Both the position numbers and the translations under genes were made by a program. Below are positions 7,782 through 15,613 of a stretch of DNA of 64,000 bases, piece by piece. The number at the start of each line of letters is the position of its first letter. Position 1 is the first letter of the stretch. The stretch is taken from NCBI GenBank assembly GCA_025363015.1, contig JANYEQ010000035.1:25579-89578 (forward strand). Direction: 5' to 3'. Source of the DNA: Bacteroidota bacterium. GTDB lineage: Bacteria; Bacteroidota; Bacteroidia; B-17B0; Aurantibacillaceae. Under the pieces are notes generated by a model, which was not told the origin of the DNA, did no database searches, and saw nothing but the letters and a program-made list of their open reading frames with translations.

Positions 7782-8720
7782 TTACGGTAAAGTAATGTTA
7801 TAGGTGTTACCATTTACGGTAAGTGTTGCTAAATCGTCGCAAGCACCATTACCATAATCAATGGTACGTGTAGGTTTACTACTGGGTGTAAAAGCTAATT
7901 GCCCACTTACAAAATGTCTTCTACCAGTGGTACCTGAGCAAGTATGGTCGCGTAATAAGTTAGTTGCTGTTGCAGAGAAACCTTCGCCATCTTTACTTGT
8001 ACCAGTTGCTGAACCATTAATTTTAATTTTAGCTTTTGTCCAATCAATTGCATTAAATTGACCTTTGTAACACAATGGGTCGCTACAATTGGTTAATTCT
8101 TTAGTACGGTTACAAGTCCAACTTACTGTGCCACCACTATTTGCTTTAATAATACTAACATTAGCAGTAATAGACCAAGTAAGGTTTGTACCTGAATATG
8201 CTGTTTCAGTTGCAATACTTAATGGCGATATATTTTTAACAGTTTTAGTAATAATATTTACTTGGTTACCATCTACAACATAACTGTTTGTAGAGATACT
8301 CATAGTAAAGCCTGGTTTGCGGTATCTATCCGAACCTGTAGGCGAAGCCGAATAATCGTACATTAATTTACCTGAGCGTGTTCTTCCATCAGCGCCAATT
8401 ATTCCTGTTCCAAAATCAACTGTAATTAATTTTCCAACCACAGTAACTGTAGCTGATGGCGCTAAACTTAATACGTCTGTATTTCCTACGCTACCATTAA
8501 TGGTTTTAAAGGTGCTTAAGGTTTGGGTTTCTGCCGCTTGACTTCCCATTGCTACTATATCATTATTAATACTTTCGCTTAGGTTATTGTCTTTAGCCGC
8601 CGTTTGGTCGGTATCGGGTTCTTGCGCTTTTGTGGTTTCTTTTTTACGACAAGAAGTAAACGTAAACGAAGTGGCTAATAATATAGCTGCTACTCCTAAG
8701 GTGATGTGTTTGGTTTTCAT
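7782..8720 (-). CDS. Putative lipoprotein, unknown function
   Basis: The N terminus MKTKHITLGVAAILLATSFTFTSC is a lipoprotein signal with the lipidated Cys at about 24, followed by a Lys/Glu/Thr-rich linker. The mature part of about 285 residues looks all-beta, rich in Thr, Ser, Gly and Asn, with six cysteines in its second half (SWTCNRT, LTNCSDPLCYKG, DHTCSGT, GACDDL) that could form disulfides. I know similar cell-envelope proteins in Bacteroidota but not their function. It is a single-gene unit closed by a strong terminator. Confidence 0.75.
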   Translation of the reverse strand: MKTKHITLGVAAILLATSFTFTSCRKKETTKAQEPDTDQTAAKDNNLSESINNDIVAMGSQAAETQTLSTFKTINGSVGNTDVLSLAPSATVTVVGKLITVDFGTGIIGADGRTRSGKLMYDYSASPTGSDRYRKPGFTMSISTNSYVVDGNQVNIITKTVKNISPLSIATETAYSGTNLTWSITANVSIIKANSGGTVSWTCNRTKELTNCSDPLCYKGQFNAIDWTKAKIKINGSATGTSKDGEGFSATATNLLRDHTCSGTTGRRHFVSGQLAFTPSSKPTRTIDYGNGACDDLATLTVNGNTYNITLP

Positions 8721-8829
8721 ATTTTTTTGTTTATTTGGTTAATATTTCTTCTATGATTATAAATATAGTAAAAGGTTTAATTGGTTTAAAAAATATTTTT
8801 ATTTTTTTTGTTATATTAGCATATTATTT

Positions 8830-9684
8830 ATGATTAACGGCGACTATACAATAAAAAAACAGTTTAAAAACAGTGCCGTTTTTGAGCAAAAAAGCAATTT
8901 ATCGCTATTTTTTAGTTCAAATTCGTTAATTTTTTGCGAGTTTACAGCCGATTTTACCCAAATTATTCAGTTAGTTGATGTAGAATTTAATATTCAAAAT
9001 AATCCAACCTTAAGTGTGTTAGATAGATTGCAGTTCATTTGCAATAACTATCAGCTAATAAAAACGTATAATAAAGTTTACATTAGTACACTAAATTTAA
9101 ACTTTACTTTAATACCAAATACCTTTGCGAGTTTAAATAACGAGGCGGATTTATTAAAATTTGGGACAGGGTTAACTACCGTAAAAAATAGTTTAGAACA
9201 TACATTAAGTAACCTTAAATTTTGTTATACCGTTGAACAAGATTTAAAACAGTTTTTAGAAAAAAAATTTCCAGCTGCATTTATTAGGCATGCTGGAGCC
9301 GTAACATTAAGCTTATTTACTCACCAACCTTTTTTAGAAAATAGCGATTTGTTTTTAAATATTAATAATAGTTTTATTGAAATTATTGTAAAGCAAAAAA
9401 ACAATTTACAGTTTTATAATGCTTTTAATTACCAAACTACCGAAGATATTATTTATTATCTTTTATTTACTTTAGAGCAGTTACAACTTAATCCACTTAC
9501 AGTAAAAATAGCTATTGCAGGGCAAACAGATAGTAATAGCGAATTGATTATAAGTTTAAAAAAATACATAAAACACATTAGTTTTTTAGTAAACACTACT
9601 CCAACTTATTTTAAAAACGAATTAATTAATACCCCACCACATTTTTACTTTACAGCTTTAAATCAAATCTTATGCGAATTATAA
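8830..9684 (+). CDS. DUF3822 family protein
   Basis: A 284-residue soluble protein of the Bacteroidota-specific DUF3822 family, judged by its sequence type and its fixed position before rsmD. No catalytic motif is visible; members have been suggested to share an actin/hexokinase-like fold, which I cannot confirm from sequence. Its last 13 bases overlap the start of rsmD, so the two are translationally coupled and probably work in related processes. There is no signal peptide, so it should be cytoplasmic. Confidence 0.75.
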   Translation: MINGDYTIKKQFKNSAVFEQKSNLSLFFSSNSLIFCEFTADFTQIIQLVDVEFNIQNNPTLSVLDRLQFICNNYQLIKTYNKVYISTLNLNFTLIPNTFASLNNEADLLKFGTGLTTVKNSLEHTLSNLKFCYTVEQDLKQFLEKKFPAAFIRHAGAVTLSLFTHQPFLENSDLFLNINNSFIEIIVKQKNNLQFYNAFNYQTTEDIIYYLLFTLEQLQLNPLTVKIAIAGQTDSNSELIISLKKYIKHISFLVNTTPTYFKNELINTPPHFYFTALNQILCEL

Positions 9685-10202
9685 ATGGTACACACCGCGG
9701 CAAACTAATTAAAGTACCAAAAGGCTTGCCAGTGCGCCCCACTACCGATTTTGCAAAAGAAGGGTTATTTAATATTTTAACTAACAAAGTAAATTTTAAC
9801 GACACTGTTTTTTTAGATTTATTTAGTGGCACTGGGCATATTTCTTTAGAAGTAGCTTCGCGCGGAAGTACAAATATTACAAGTGTAGATGCCGATTTTA
9901 AATGCGTTAGTTTTTTAAAAACAATTAGTAAAGAGTTTAAGTTTGAAATTAACACCATTAAAGCCGATGTTTTTGAATTTTTAAAAACAAACAAAATTAC
10001 GTTTGATTTAATTTTTGCCGATCCACCGTATGATATTGTGAATACAGAAACTATTCATTCATTGGTATTTAATAATAACTTATTAAATGCTGGAGGTATT
10101 TTGGTTATAGAACATGGCCCAAAAACTAATTTACAAACATTAAGTCATTTTAAACAACAGCGTAAATACGGTAATGTAAATTTTAGTTTTTTCGAAAACT
10201 AA
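9672..10202 (+). CDS. rsmD: 16S rRNA (guanine(966)-N(2))-methyltransferase
   Basis: SAM-dependent methyltransferase for G966 of 16S rRNA during small-subunit assembly. The family start MRIINGTHRGK is present, motif I is LDLFSGTGHISLEVASRG (about residues 50-67), and the catalytic motif is ADPPYD. Length 176 is normal. Its ATG lies inside the end of the DUF3822 gene in another frame. The ATPase gene that follows is convergent with a 1-nt gap. Confidence 0.93.
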   Translation: MRIINGTHRGKLIKVPKGLPVRPTTDFAKEGLFNILTNKVNFNDTVFLDLFSGTGHISLEVASRGSTNITSVDADFKCVSFLKTISKEFKFEINTIKADVFEFLKTNKITFDLIFADPPYDIVNTETIHSLVFNNNLLNAGGILVIEHGPKTNLQTLSHFKQQRKYGNVNFSFFEN

Positions 10203-10203
10203 A

Positions 10204-11340
10204 TTAATGCCTACGTTGTAACCAACGCATTAAAAATTTATCATAAACTTCGTAATAGGGTTTTTGGGCGCTAATATCATAATAAATCATTTCTTTTTGT
10301 AGTAATGATTCTATACCTCGTTTTACAATTGCCGACGTTCCAAAATTATACGAATTTATAAAATGTTTAGAATAAGGCTGTTCTACTTTTTCTTCTTTAC
10401 CAATAGCCTTTAGTAATTGCCATTGAGCAGGTGTAAGTAAATTTCGATATTGAAAAAAAACAGATTCTTGTTCAATAATAATTTTATTTAAGATAAAAAT
10501 TACAACTTGCTCATTAATAGTTTTGGTATTATAAATAAATAGTTGATGGCATAAGTATTGTGTGTAGTAGGTATGCGAGCAACTTAATTCTAAAATTAAA
10601 GTAATGGCATCATCAGTAATTTTAAATTTATTTGTATTAAAATGTAGTTTAATAAAATTAAAATATAATTTAGGGTCAATTTTTTTTAGATGTATTGTTT
10701 TAGTGCTTGCGTAAAACGGACGTTTAGTGTTATTAAACAGTTCGTGCATTAGGTGTTGATTACTACCACAAAAAATAAAATTTACATGTTTTAGTTGTTG
10801 AATAGCAGTGCGTAATATGGCTTCTACATTTTTTTCGGGGTAATTTAATATTTGTTGAAATTCGTCAATGGCAATAATTGTTTTTATACTTTGAGTATCT
10901 AAAAATTGTAATAATTGAGGTATTGTTTTTTCAAATTGTTTTGGTTGCGTAATATCTAGGCTTAGTTCGGGCGCACCACTTAAACTATCTATACTTATTA
11001 CGGGCCTAAATAGTTTTATAGCTTCTAAAAAACGTTTGCCAATACCCTTATTTGGTGGAAAAATAGTATAAATACTATTGGCTAATTGATTGGTAAAATC
11101 TTTTAAATTTTGAGTTGCGTAAATATCTAAATAAATACATTCGGTATTTTGTTTTGTTTTTAATTGATTAAATACATGTTGTATTAAGGCTGTTTTCCCT
11201 AGCCGACGTTGTGCAAAAAAAGTTGTATTGCTATTGTTTTTTATATTTTCGAGTAGTGTTTTGGTTTCAATCTGGCGATCGCAAAAGTAATAGGGCTTAA
11301 TGTAAGCAGTAATTAAAAACGGATTTATATATTCTTCCAT
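10204..11340 (-). CDS. AAA-type ATPase with C-terminal winged helix (ATPase_2/STAND-like)
   Basis: Residues near 45-55 hold a P loop of the ATPase_2 type (FAQRRLGKTALI), Walker B is IIAIDEFQQIL, and a sensor strand follows (FIFCGSNQHLM). The C-terminal 90 residues (LLTPAQWQLLKAIG ... YDISAQKPYYEVYDKFLMRWLQ) form the winged helix typical of these proteins. Members are widespread in archaea and Bacteroidota with no agreed role. The start at 11340 (MEEYINPF) is chosen over 11361 because a TAnnTTTG box ends 4 nt before it. A 13-bp perfect palindrome covers the promoter, so strong repression, perhaps self-repression, is likely. Confidence 0.85.
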   Translation of the reverse strand: MEEYINPFLITAYIKPYYFCDRQIETKTLLENIKNNSNTTFFAQRRLGKTALIQHVFNQLKTKQNTECIYLDIYATQNLKDFTNQLANSIYTIFPPNKGIGKRFLEAIKLFRPVISIDSLSGAPELSLDITQPKQFEKTIPQLLQFLDTQSIKTIIAIDEFQQILNYPEKNVEAILRTAIQQLKHVNFIFCGSNQHLMHELFNNTKRPFYASTKTIHLKKIDPKLYFNFIKLHFNTNKFKITDDAITLILELSCSHTYYTQYLCHQLFIYNTKTINEQVVIFILNKIIIEQESVFFQYRNLLTPAQWQLLKAIGKEEKVEQPYSKHFINSYNFGTSAIVKRGIESLLQKEMIYYDISAQKPYYEVYDKFLMRWLQRRH

Positions 11341-11344
11341 ACTA

Positions 11345-11375
11345 CAAATATAACTATACATTTTGTATTATACAA
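11345..11375 (-). promoter_or_regulatory. Promoter of the ATPase gene
   Basis: On the minus strand TTG (11375-11373), a 20-nt spacer, and TATATTTG (11352-11345) match the Bacteroidota promoter. The box ends 4 nt before the ATG, so the mRNA is predicted to start at or next to the start codon. Confidence 0.6.
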
Positions 11376-11383
11376 AATGTATA
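11355..11383. promoter_or_regulatory. 13-bp perfect palindrome, probable operator
   Basis: TATACATTTTGTA, a TTA spacer, and TACAAAATGTATA are perfect inverted repeats. They cover the -33 element and abut the -7 box of the ATPase promoter. Confidence 0.7.
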
Positions 11384-11433
11384 ATTTTAGTTTAGCGTGT
11401 TTATCTTTATTATGTGGAAGTAATACAAACGAA

Positions 11434-12372
11434 TTAGTTTTCTTTTAAACCTCTGCCTTCTTTGGTAATTTTATCCTCGCGGCGTAATTCTGCAATAATT
11501 TTATCCAACACGCCATTTACAAATAGTTTACTATTAGGCGTGCTATATTCTTTGCTAATATCAATATATTCGTTTAGCGAGGCTTTTACAGGAATGTTTG
11601 GCAAGTGCATAATTTCGGTTAAGGCCATTTCCATTAACAACATATCCATATTTGCAATACGCTCTACATCCCAATTTTGGGTATGTTTGCCTATTAACTC
11701 TTCAAATTCTGAGCGGTAAATAATTGTTTTTTTAAACAATTGACTCATAAATTCTAAATCATCTTTTTCGTCTTTTAATAAGGGTAATAACTTAAAATCG
11801 CCTTCAAAGGTTTCAAAATTGCGAATTACCGAGTTAAAAGCTACAAAGGAATCATCTACCCAATGCATATTTTTTTCTTCAAAAAGCGATTGTAATAATT
11901 CGTTTTCGCTTAATTGTTCGGCAATTACTTCAATTAAAAATTCTCTATCTTCTTTTACCGATATTGTTTGATTTTGCATATAATTTATATATGCTTCAGA
12001 ATTTTTAATTTCTTGAAACAATTTACGTACTACATCAAAATCACCTTGCCACGATATTTTTCGTTTTTCTAATTGATCGGCAAAATCTTTGTTAGCAGCC
12101 AAGCTTACTAATAAACTATTATTTGCAAATTTTAAGTTAGGGGATAAATCATCCTTAGTAGGTAAGTGTTTGTTTTTATGCTCATCAATAATTACCAAAG
12201 CTACATGGTGAATATCGCTTACTAAACATAAAATAGAAAAATACAATTCATGAATTTTATCTAAGCTTTTAAACAGTTCTCTTTCAAAAGCAACAACATC
12301 GCCTTTTTCGTGTTGAAAAAAAGAGTACAAGGCTTGCATTACTTTTATTCTTAAAAATCTTCTGTTTAGCAT
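11434..12372 (-). CDS. nusB: Transcription antitermination factor NusB
   Basis: NusB binds boxA RNA with NusE/S10 and supports rRNA antitermination. The N terminus (MLNRRFLRIKVMQALYSFFQ) and the C-terminal half (WDVERIANMDMLLMEMALTEIMHLPNIPVKASLNEYIDISKEYSTPNSKLFVNGVLDKI) are clear NusB blocks. At 312 residues it is about twice the proteobacterial size because of a helical insert in the middle, which is usual in Bacteroidota. The gap to leucine dehydrogenase upstream is 64 nt and holds a short direct repeat. Confidence 0.93.
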   Translation of the reverse strand: MLNRRFLRIKVMQALYSFFQHEKGDVVAFERELFKSLDKIHELYFSILCLVSDIHHVALVIIDEHKNKHLPTKDDLSPNLKFANNSLLVSLAANKDFADQLEKRKISWQGDFDVVRKLFQEIKNSEAYINYMQNQTISVKEDREFLIEVIAEQLSENELLQSLFEEKNMHWVDDSFVAFNSVIRNFETFEGDFKLLPLLKDEKDDLEFMSQLFKKTIIYRSEFEELIGKHTQNWDVERIANMDMLLMEMALTEIMHLPNIPVKASLNEYIDISKEYSTPNSKLFVNGVLDKIIAELRREDKITKEGRGLKEN

Positions 12373-12383
12373 TTTTTATTTAG

Positions 12384-12409
12384 TTAGTTAATAGGTATTA
12401 GTTAATAGG
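12384..12409. repeat. Short tandem direct repeat (TTAGTTAATAGG x2)
   Basis: TTAGTTAATAGG occurs at 12384 and 12398 with a period of 14 nt, and a partial third unit follows. It lies between the leucine dehydrogenase stop and the nusB start. No function is evident. Confidence 0.5.
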
Positions 12410-12436
12410 AAAAATAGGTATTAATTTTTCTTAATA

Positions 12437-13540
12437 TTATAATACTGCATTTATCCTTGCAATGGCTTCAATACGTTGTTCGCCCAAACGATTAGCTGCC
12501 ATATAAGTTGGTATACCTTCTTTTTTAGCTAATTGAAATAAATTAAAGGTGGTGGTATAAATTTGTTCAGCGTGTGCTAAGGCACGTTCGCGATTATAAC
12601 CCTCTAATTCATAATACACATTTATAATTCCACCGGCATTTACCACAAAATCGGGCGCATATAAAATCCCTTTTTTAGTTACTAATTCGCCATGTATTTT
12701 TTCATCGGCTAATTGGTTGTTGGCAGCACCACAAATAATTTTGCATTTTAATTTGCTTAAGGTAACCTCGTTAACCGTTGCTCCTAAAGCGCAGGGGGCA
12801 TAAATATCAATGTCTAAATCAAACATGGTATCGGCGCTTACTACTTCGGCTTTATATTTAGTACTTACTTCTTTTAAACGCTCTTCACTAATATCGTTAA
12901 TAAAAACTATAGCACCATCTTTAGTTAAATGACTTACCAATACTTCGCCCACGTGCCCAATACCTTGTACCAATATTTTTTTGCCGCTAAGGCTATCACT
13001 TCCCCAGGTTTCTTTGGCACTGGCTTTCATACTCACATAAACGCCATAAGCTGTTACAGGACTTGGATCGCCGCTGCCACCCATATTTTCGGGCAAACCG
13101 CTTACGTAATCGGTTTCCATTTTTATAATTTCCATATCGCGGCTTGTCATGGCTACATCTTCGGCAGTAATGTATTTACCGCCTAAGCTATTTACAAACT
13201 TACCAAAACGACGTAATAAAGCTTCGTTTTTAATTTTTTTAGGATCGCCCATTATTACGGCTTTTCCGCCTCCTAAATTAATACCTGCAACTGATGATTT
13301 ATAAGTCATACCTCTTGAAAGGCGCAACACATCGGTTAAAGCTTCCATTTCGTTGTTATAATTCCAAAAACGGGTACCTCCTAACGATGGCCCTAACACT
13401 GTATTGTGAACTGCAATAATGGCTTTTAAGCCAGTTGCATTATCGTTACAAAATAAAATTTGCTCGTGATTATTAATACCCATTTGAGCAATAACTGGGT
13501 TTTTAGATAAATCTATCTCGTTTAAAGTTTTAACTTCCAT
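12437..13540 (-). CDS. ldh: Glu/Leu/Phe/Val dehydrogenase, probably leucine dehydrogenase
   Basis: NAD-dependent oxidative deamination of branched-chain amino acids to 2-oxo acids. The substrate domain shows the glycine-rich GINLGGGKAVIMGD with the catalytic Lys region, and GPSLGGTRFWNY; the Rossmann domain shows VQGIGHVGEVLVSHL and the conserved CGAANNQL and PDFVVNAGGIINVYYE blocks. Length 367 fits leucine dehydrogenase better than the longer glutamate dehydrogenases; phenylalanine or valine preference cannot be excluded. A TACATTTG box at 13573-13566 precedes the start by 25 nt. Confidence 0.92.
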   Translation of the reverse strand: MEVKTLNEIDLSKNPVIAQMGINNHEQILFCNDNATGLKAIIAVHNTVLGPSLGGTRFWNYNNEMEALTDVLRLSRGMTYKSSVAGINLGGGKAVIMGDPKKIKNEALLRRFGKFVNSLGGKYITAEDVAMTSRDMEIIKMETDYVSGLPENMGGSGDPSPVTAYGVYVSMKASAKETWGSDSLSGKKILVQGIGHVGEVLVSHLTKDGAIVFINDISEERLKEVSTKYKAEVVSADTMFDLDIDIYAPCALGATVNEVTLSKLKCKIICGAANNQLADEKIHGELVTKKGILYAPDFVVNAGGIINVYYELEGYNRERALAHAEQIYTTTFNLFQLAKKEGIPTYMAANRLGEQRIEAIARINAVL

Positions 13541-13565
13541 AATAATTTTAGGTTTTGAAGCGCCC

Positions 13566-13573
13566 CAAATGTA
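13566..13573 (-). promoter_or_regulatory. -7 promoter box of leucine dehydrogenase
   Basis: TACATTTG on the minus strand matches TAnnTTTG exactly and ends 25 nt before the ATG. No TTG lies at the ideal spacing. Confidence 0.45.
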
Positions 13574-13646
13574 GCGTTATTTTTACAAAAAAAGAAAAAT
13601 TAGCCAAACAATTACAATATAAAAATGTTACTTTTATAATCTAAAA

Positions 13647-14132
13647 ATGTATTCAAAAGATCAAATAATTAATGCTTTAGGGCAAATCCCCGATCCTGAA
13701 ATTCCAGTTATTTCGATAGTAGAATTAGGTGTAATTAGAGATGTTATTTTTAAAGACAAAACCATTGAAGTTGTATTAACACCCACATACAGTGGTTGCC
13801 CAGCTATGAAGCAGATGGAAGATGATGTGAGAGCCAAGTTAGTGGAATTGGGTTTTGAAACAATTGTTTTAAGTATAGTTTATAACCCACCATGGACAAC
13901 TGATTGGCTGAACTCTGAGACAAAGTTAAAATTACAAAAGTATGGAATTGCGCCACCCGAAGAAAGTACGACAGATAAATCCTTTTTAACTGGTAAAATT
14001 AAAAACATTACCTGCCCACATTGTAAAAGTACGGATACAGTTATGGTTTCGCAATTTGGAAGTACGGCTTGTAAAGCATTGTACAAATGCAATAATTGTT
14101 TAGAAGCTTTTGATTATTTTAAGTGTATTTAG
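13647..14132 (+). CDS. paaD: PaaD-like protein (MIP18 domain plus zinc ribbon)
   Basis: The N-terminal MIP18/DUF59 domain (residues 1-90: ALGQIPDPEIPVISIVELGV, YSGCPAMKQME) belongs to proteins that help insert iron-sulfur clusters. The C-terminal zinc ribbon (TCPHC ... ACKALYKCNNC) is the hallmark of PaaD, the maturation subunit of phenylacetyl-CoA epoxidase. Here it stands alone: leucine dehydrogenase is divergent and mpl convergent, with no paaABCE nearby. Either the epoxidase genes are elsewhere or this copy serves another Fe-S or di-iron client. The domain assignment is firm; the pathway is inferred. Confidence 0.82.
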   Translation: MYSKDQIINALGQIPDPEIPVISIVELGVIRDVIFKDKTIEVVLTPTYSGCPAMKQMEDDVRAKLVELGFETIVLSIVYNPPWTTDWLNSETKLKLQKYGIAPPEESTTDKSFLTGKIKNITCPHCKSTDTVMVSQFGSTACKALYKCNNCLEAFDYFKCI

Positions 14133-14149
14133 TACTATTTAATACCGTA

Positions 14150-15520
14150 TTAACTAACGCTTAACTCCTTTGCCAAGCCATTAAAATCAACGCCATCAAA
14201 GTTTCCGCTACTCATCATTAACAGTACTTTATCTTTCCAGTTAAGTGATTTTAAATAATCAGTTACGTCACTACTTTTTGTAAATACTTTTAAATCATTT
14301 CTGTTAAATGCTTTATGGACTTGCTCGGATGTAATTTCTTTTAATTTTTTATGGGCAATAGTATGAGGGTTAAAGTAAACAATGGCTTCATCGGCTAAAT
14401 TCATGGCACCACTGTACTCGTTTAAAAATTCTTCGGTAAGGCTACTAAAGGTATGTAACTCCATGCAGGCAACAGTATGTCTGTTTGTAAATTGTTGTTT
14501 CACCGCATCGGTAGTTGCTTTTAGTTTTGAGGGTGAATGTGCAAAATCTTTATAAAAATTAAAATTATTAGTTTTATACACTAATTCTAAACGTTTTGCA
14601 GCACCTTTAAAGGATTGAATAGCCTCGTAAAATTGAGCATCGCTAATATTTATTTTATTACACACCAAGCGTGCACCGTTTAAATTCATTAAATTATGAT
14701 TTCCAAAAATTTGTAAAGGAATTTTATTTTCATCAACTAACAAGTAGGTGGTGCCATTTTCAATGCTATTATTAGGAATGGAATAGGGCGTTTTACTTTG
14801 TAAATTAGAATAGGTTTTATTACAAACATTTGCCAATATTTTGTCTTCGTTACAGTACATTAAATGACCTTGCGGTTCAATTAATTTTATAAAAATTTCA
14901 AATTGTTCTACATAATTTTCAAAGGTTGGAAATACATTTATATGATCCCACGCAATGCCACTAATAATGGCAATATTAGGTTTGTATAAATGAAATTTAG
15001 GACGTCTATCAATTGGCGAGGCAAGGTATTCGTCGCCTTCTATTACTGCATATTTAGAAGTATTACTTAAATTAACCATGGTATTAAAACCTTCTAATTG
15101 TGCGCCAACTAAATAATCGGTTTCTATTTTATGATAATGCATTACGTGTAAAATCATGGCTGTAATGGTTGTTTTACCATGACTACCGCCAATAACAATA
15201 CGTATTTTGTCTTTTGTAGCTTCGTAGATATATTCGGGATACGAATAAATTTTTAAACCTAATTGCTTTGCTTTTATTAATTCAGGATTATCGGCTCGGG
15301 CGTGCATTCCTAAAATTACCGCATCTATATCAGTAGTTAATTTTTGTGGAAACCAGCCAATTTCACTTGGTAAAATACCTGCTTTTTGTAAACGGCTTTT
15401 GCTAGGCTCGTTAATTTCATCATCGCTACCACTAACGGTATATCCTTTTTCGTGAAGTGCTAAAGCCATGTTATGCATTGCACTACCACCTATGGCAATT
15501 AAATGTACTTTTTTAGTCAT
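14150..15520 (-). CDS. mpl: UDP-N-acetylmuramate:L-Ala-gamma-D-Glu-meso-DAP ligase
   Basis: Mur-ligase family enzyme that attaches recycled murein tripeptide to UDP-MurNAc. The N-terminal Rossmann domain starts KVHLIAIGGSAMHNMALAL, the ATP loop is GGSHGKTTITAM (about residues 112-123), and the C-terminal domain contains YKDFAHSPSKLKATTDAV, the Mpl-type replacement for the MurC/D equivalent. Length 456 is typical. MurC is the main alternative, but the GSAMHNMA N terminus and the FAHSPSK block favour Mpl. It appears monocistronic. Confidence 0.9.
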   Translation of the reverse strand: MTKKVHLIAIGGSAMHNMALALHEKGYTVSGSDDEINEPSKSRLQKAGILPSEIGWFPQKLTTDIDAVILGMHARADNPELIKAKQLGLKIYSYPEYIYEATKDKIRIVIGGSHGKTTITAMILHVMHYHKIETDYLVGAQLEGFNTMVNLSNTSKYAVIEGDEYLASPIDRRPKFHLYKPNIAIISGIAWDHINVFPTFENYVEQFEIFIKLIEPQGHLMYCNEDKILANVCNKTYSNLQSKTPYSIPNNSIENGTTYLLVDENKIPLQIFGNHNLMNLNGARLVCNKINISDAQFYEAIQSFKGAAKRLELVYKTNNFNFYKDFAHSPSKLKATTDAVKQQFTNRHTVACMELHTFSSLTEEFLNEYSGAMNLADEAIVYFNPHTIAHKKLKEITSEQVHKAFNRNDLKVFTKSSDVTDYLKSLNWKDKVLLMMSSGNFDGVDFNGLAKELSVS

Positions 15521-15613
15521 AGTTTAAAGAAACTAATTAAAGAAGTTTAAATAATGAACTTTTAAATATTTTTTGCACATTGGTAATTTAATAAACTACT
15601 TTAATTAGTTTTT

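Noticed and set aside
12384-12425. Tandem GTTAATAGG repeats as a mobile-element trace or iteron
   Set aside because: Only two full units of 12 bp in an AT-rich gap; no associated gene or second array.
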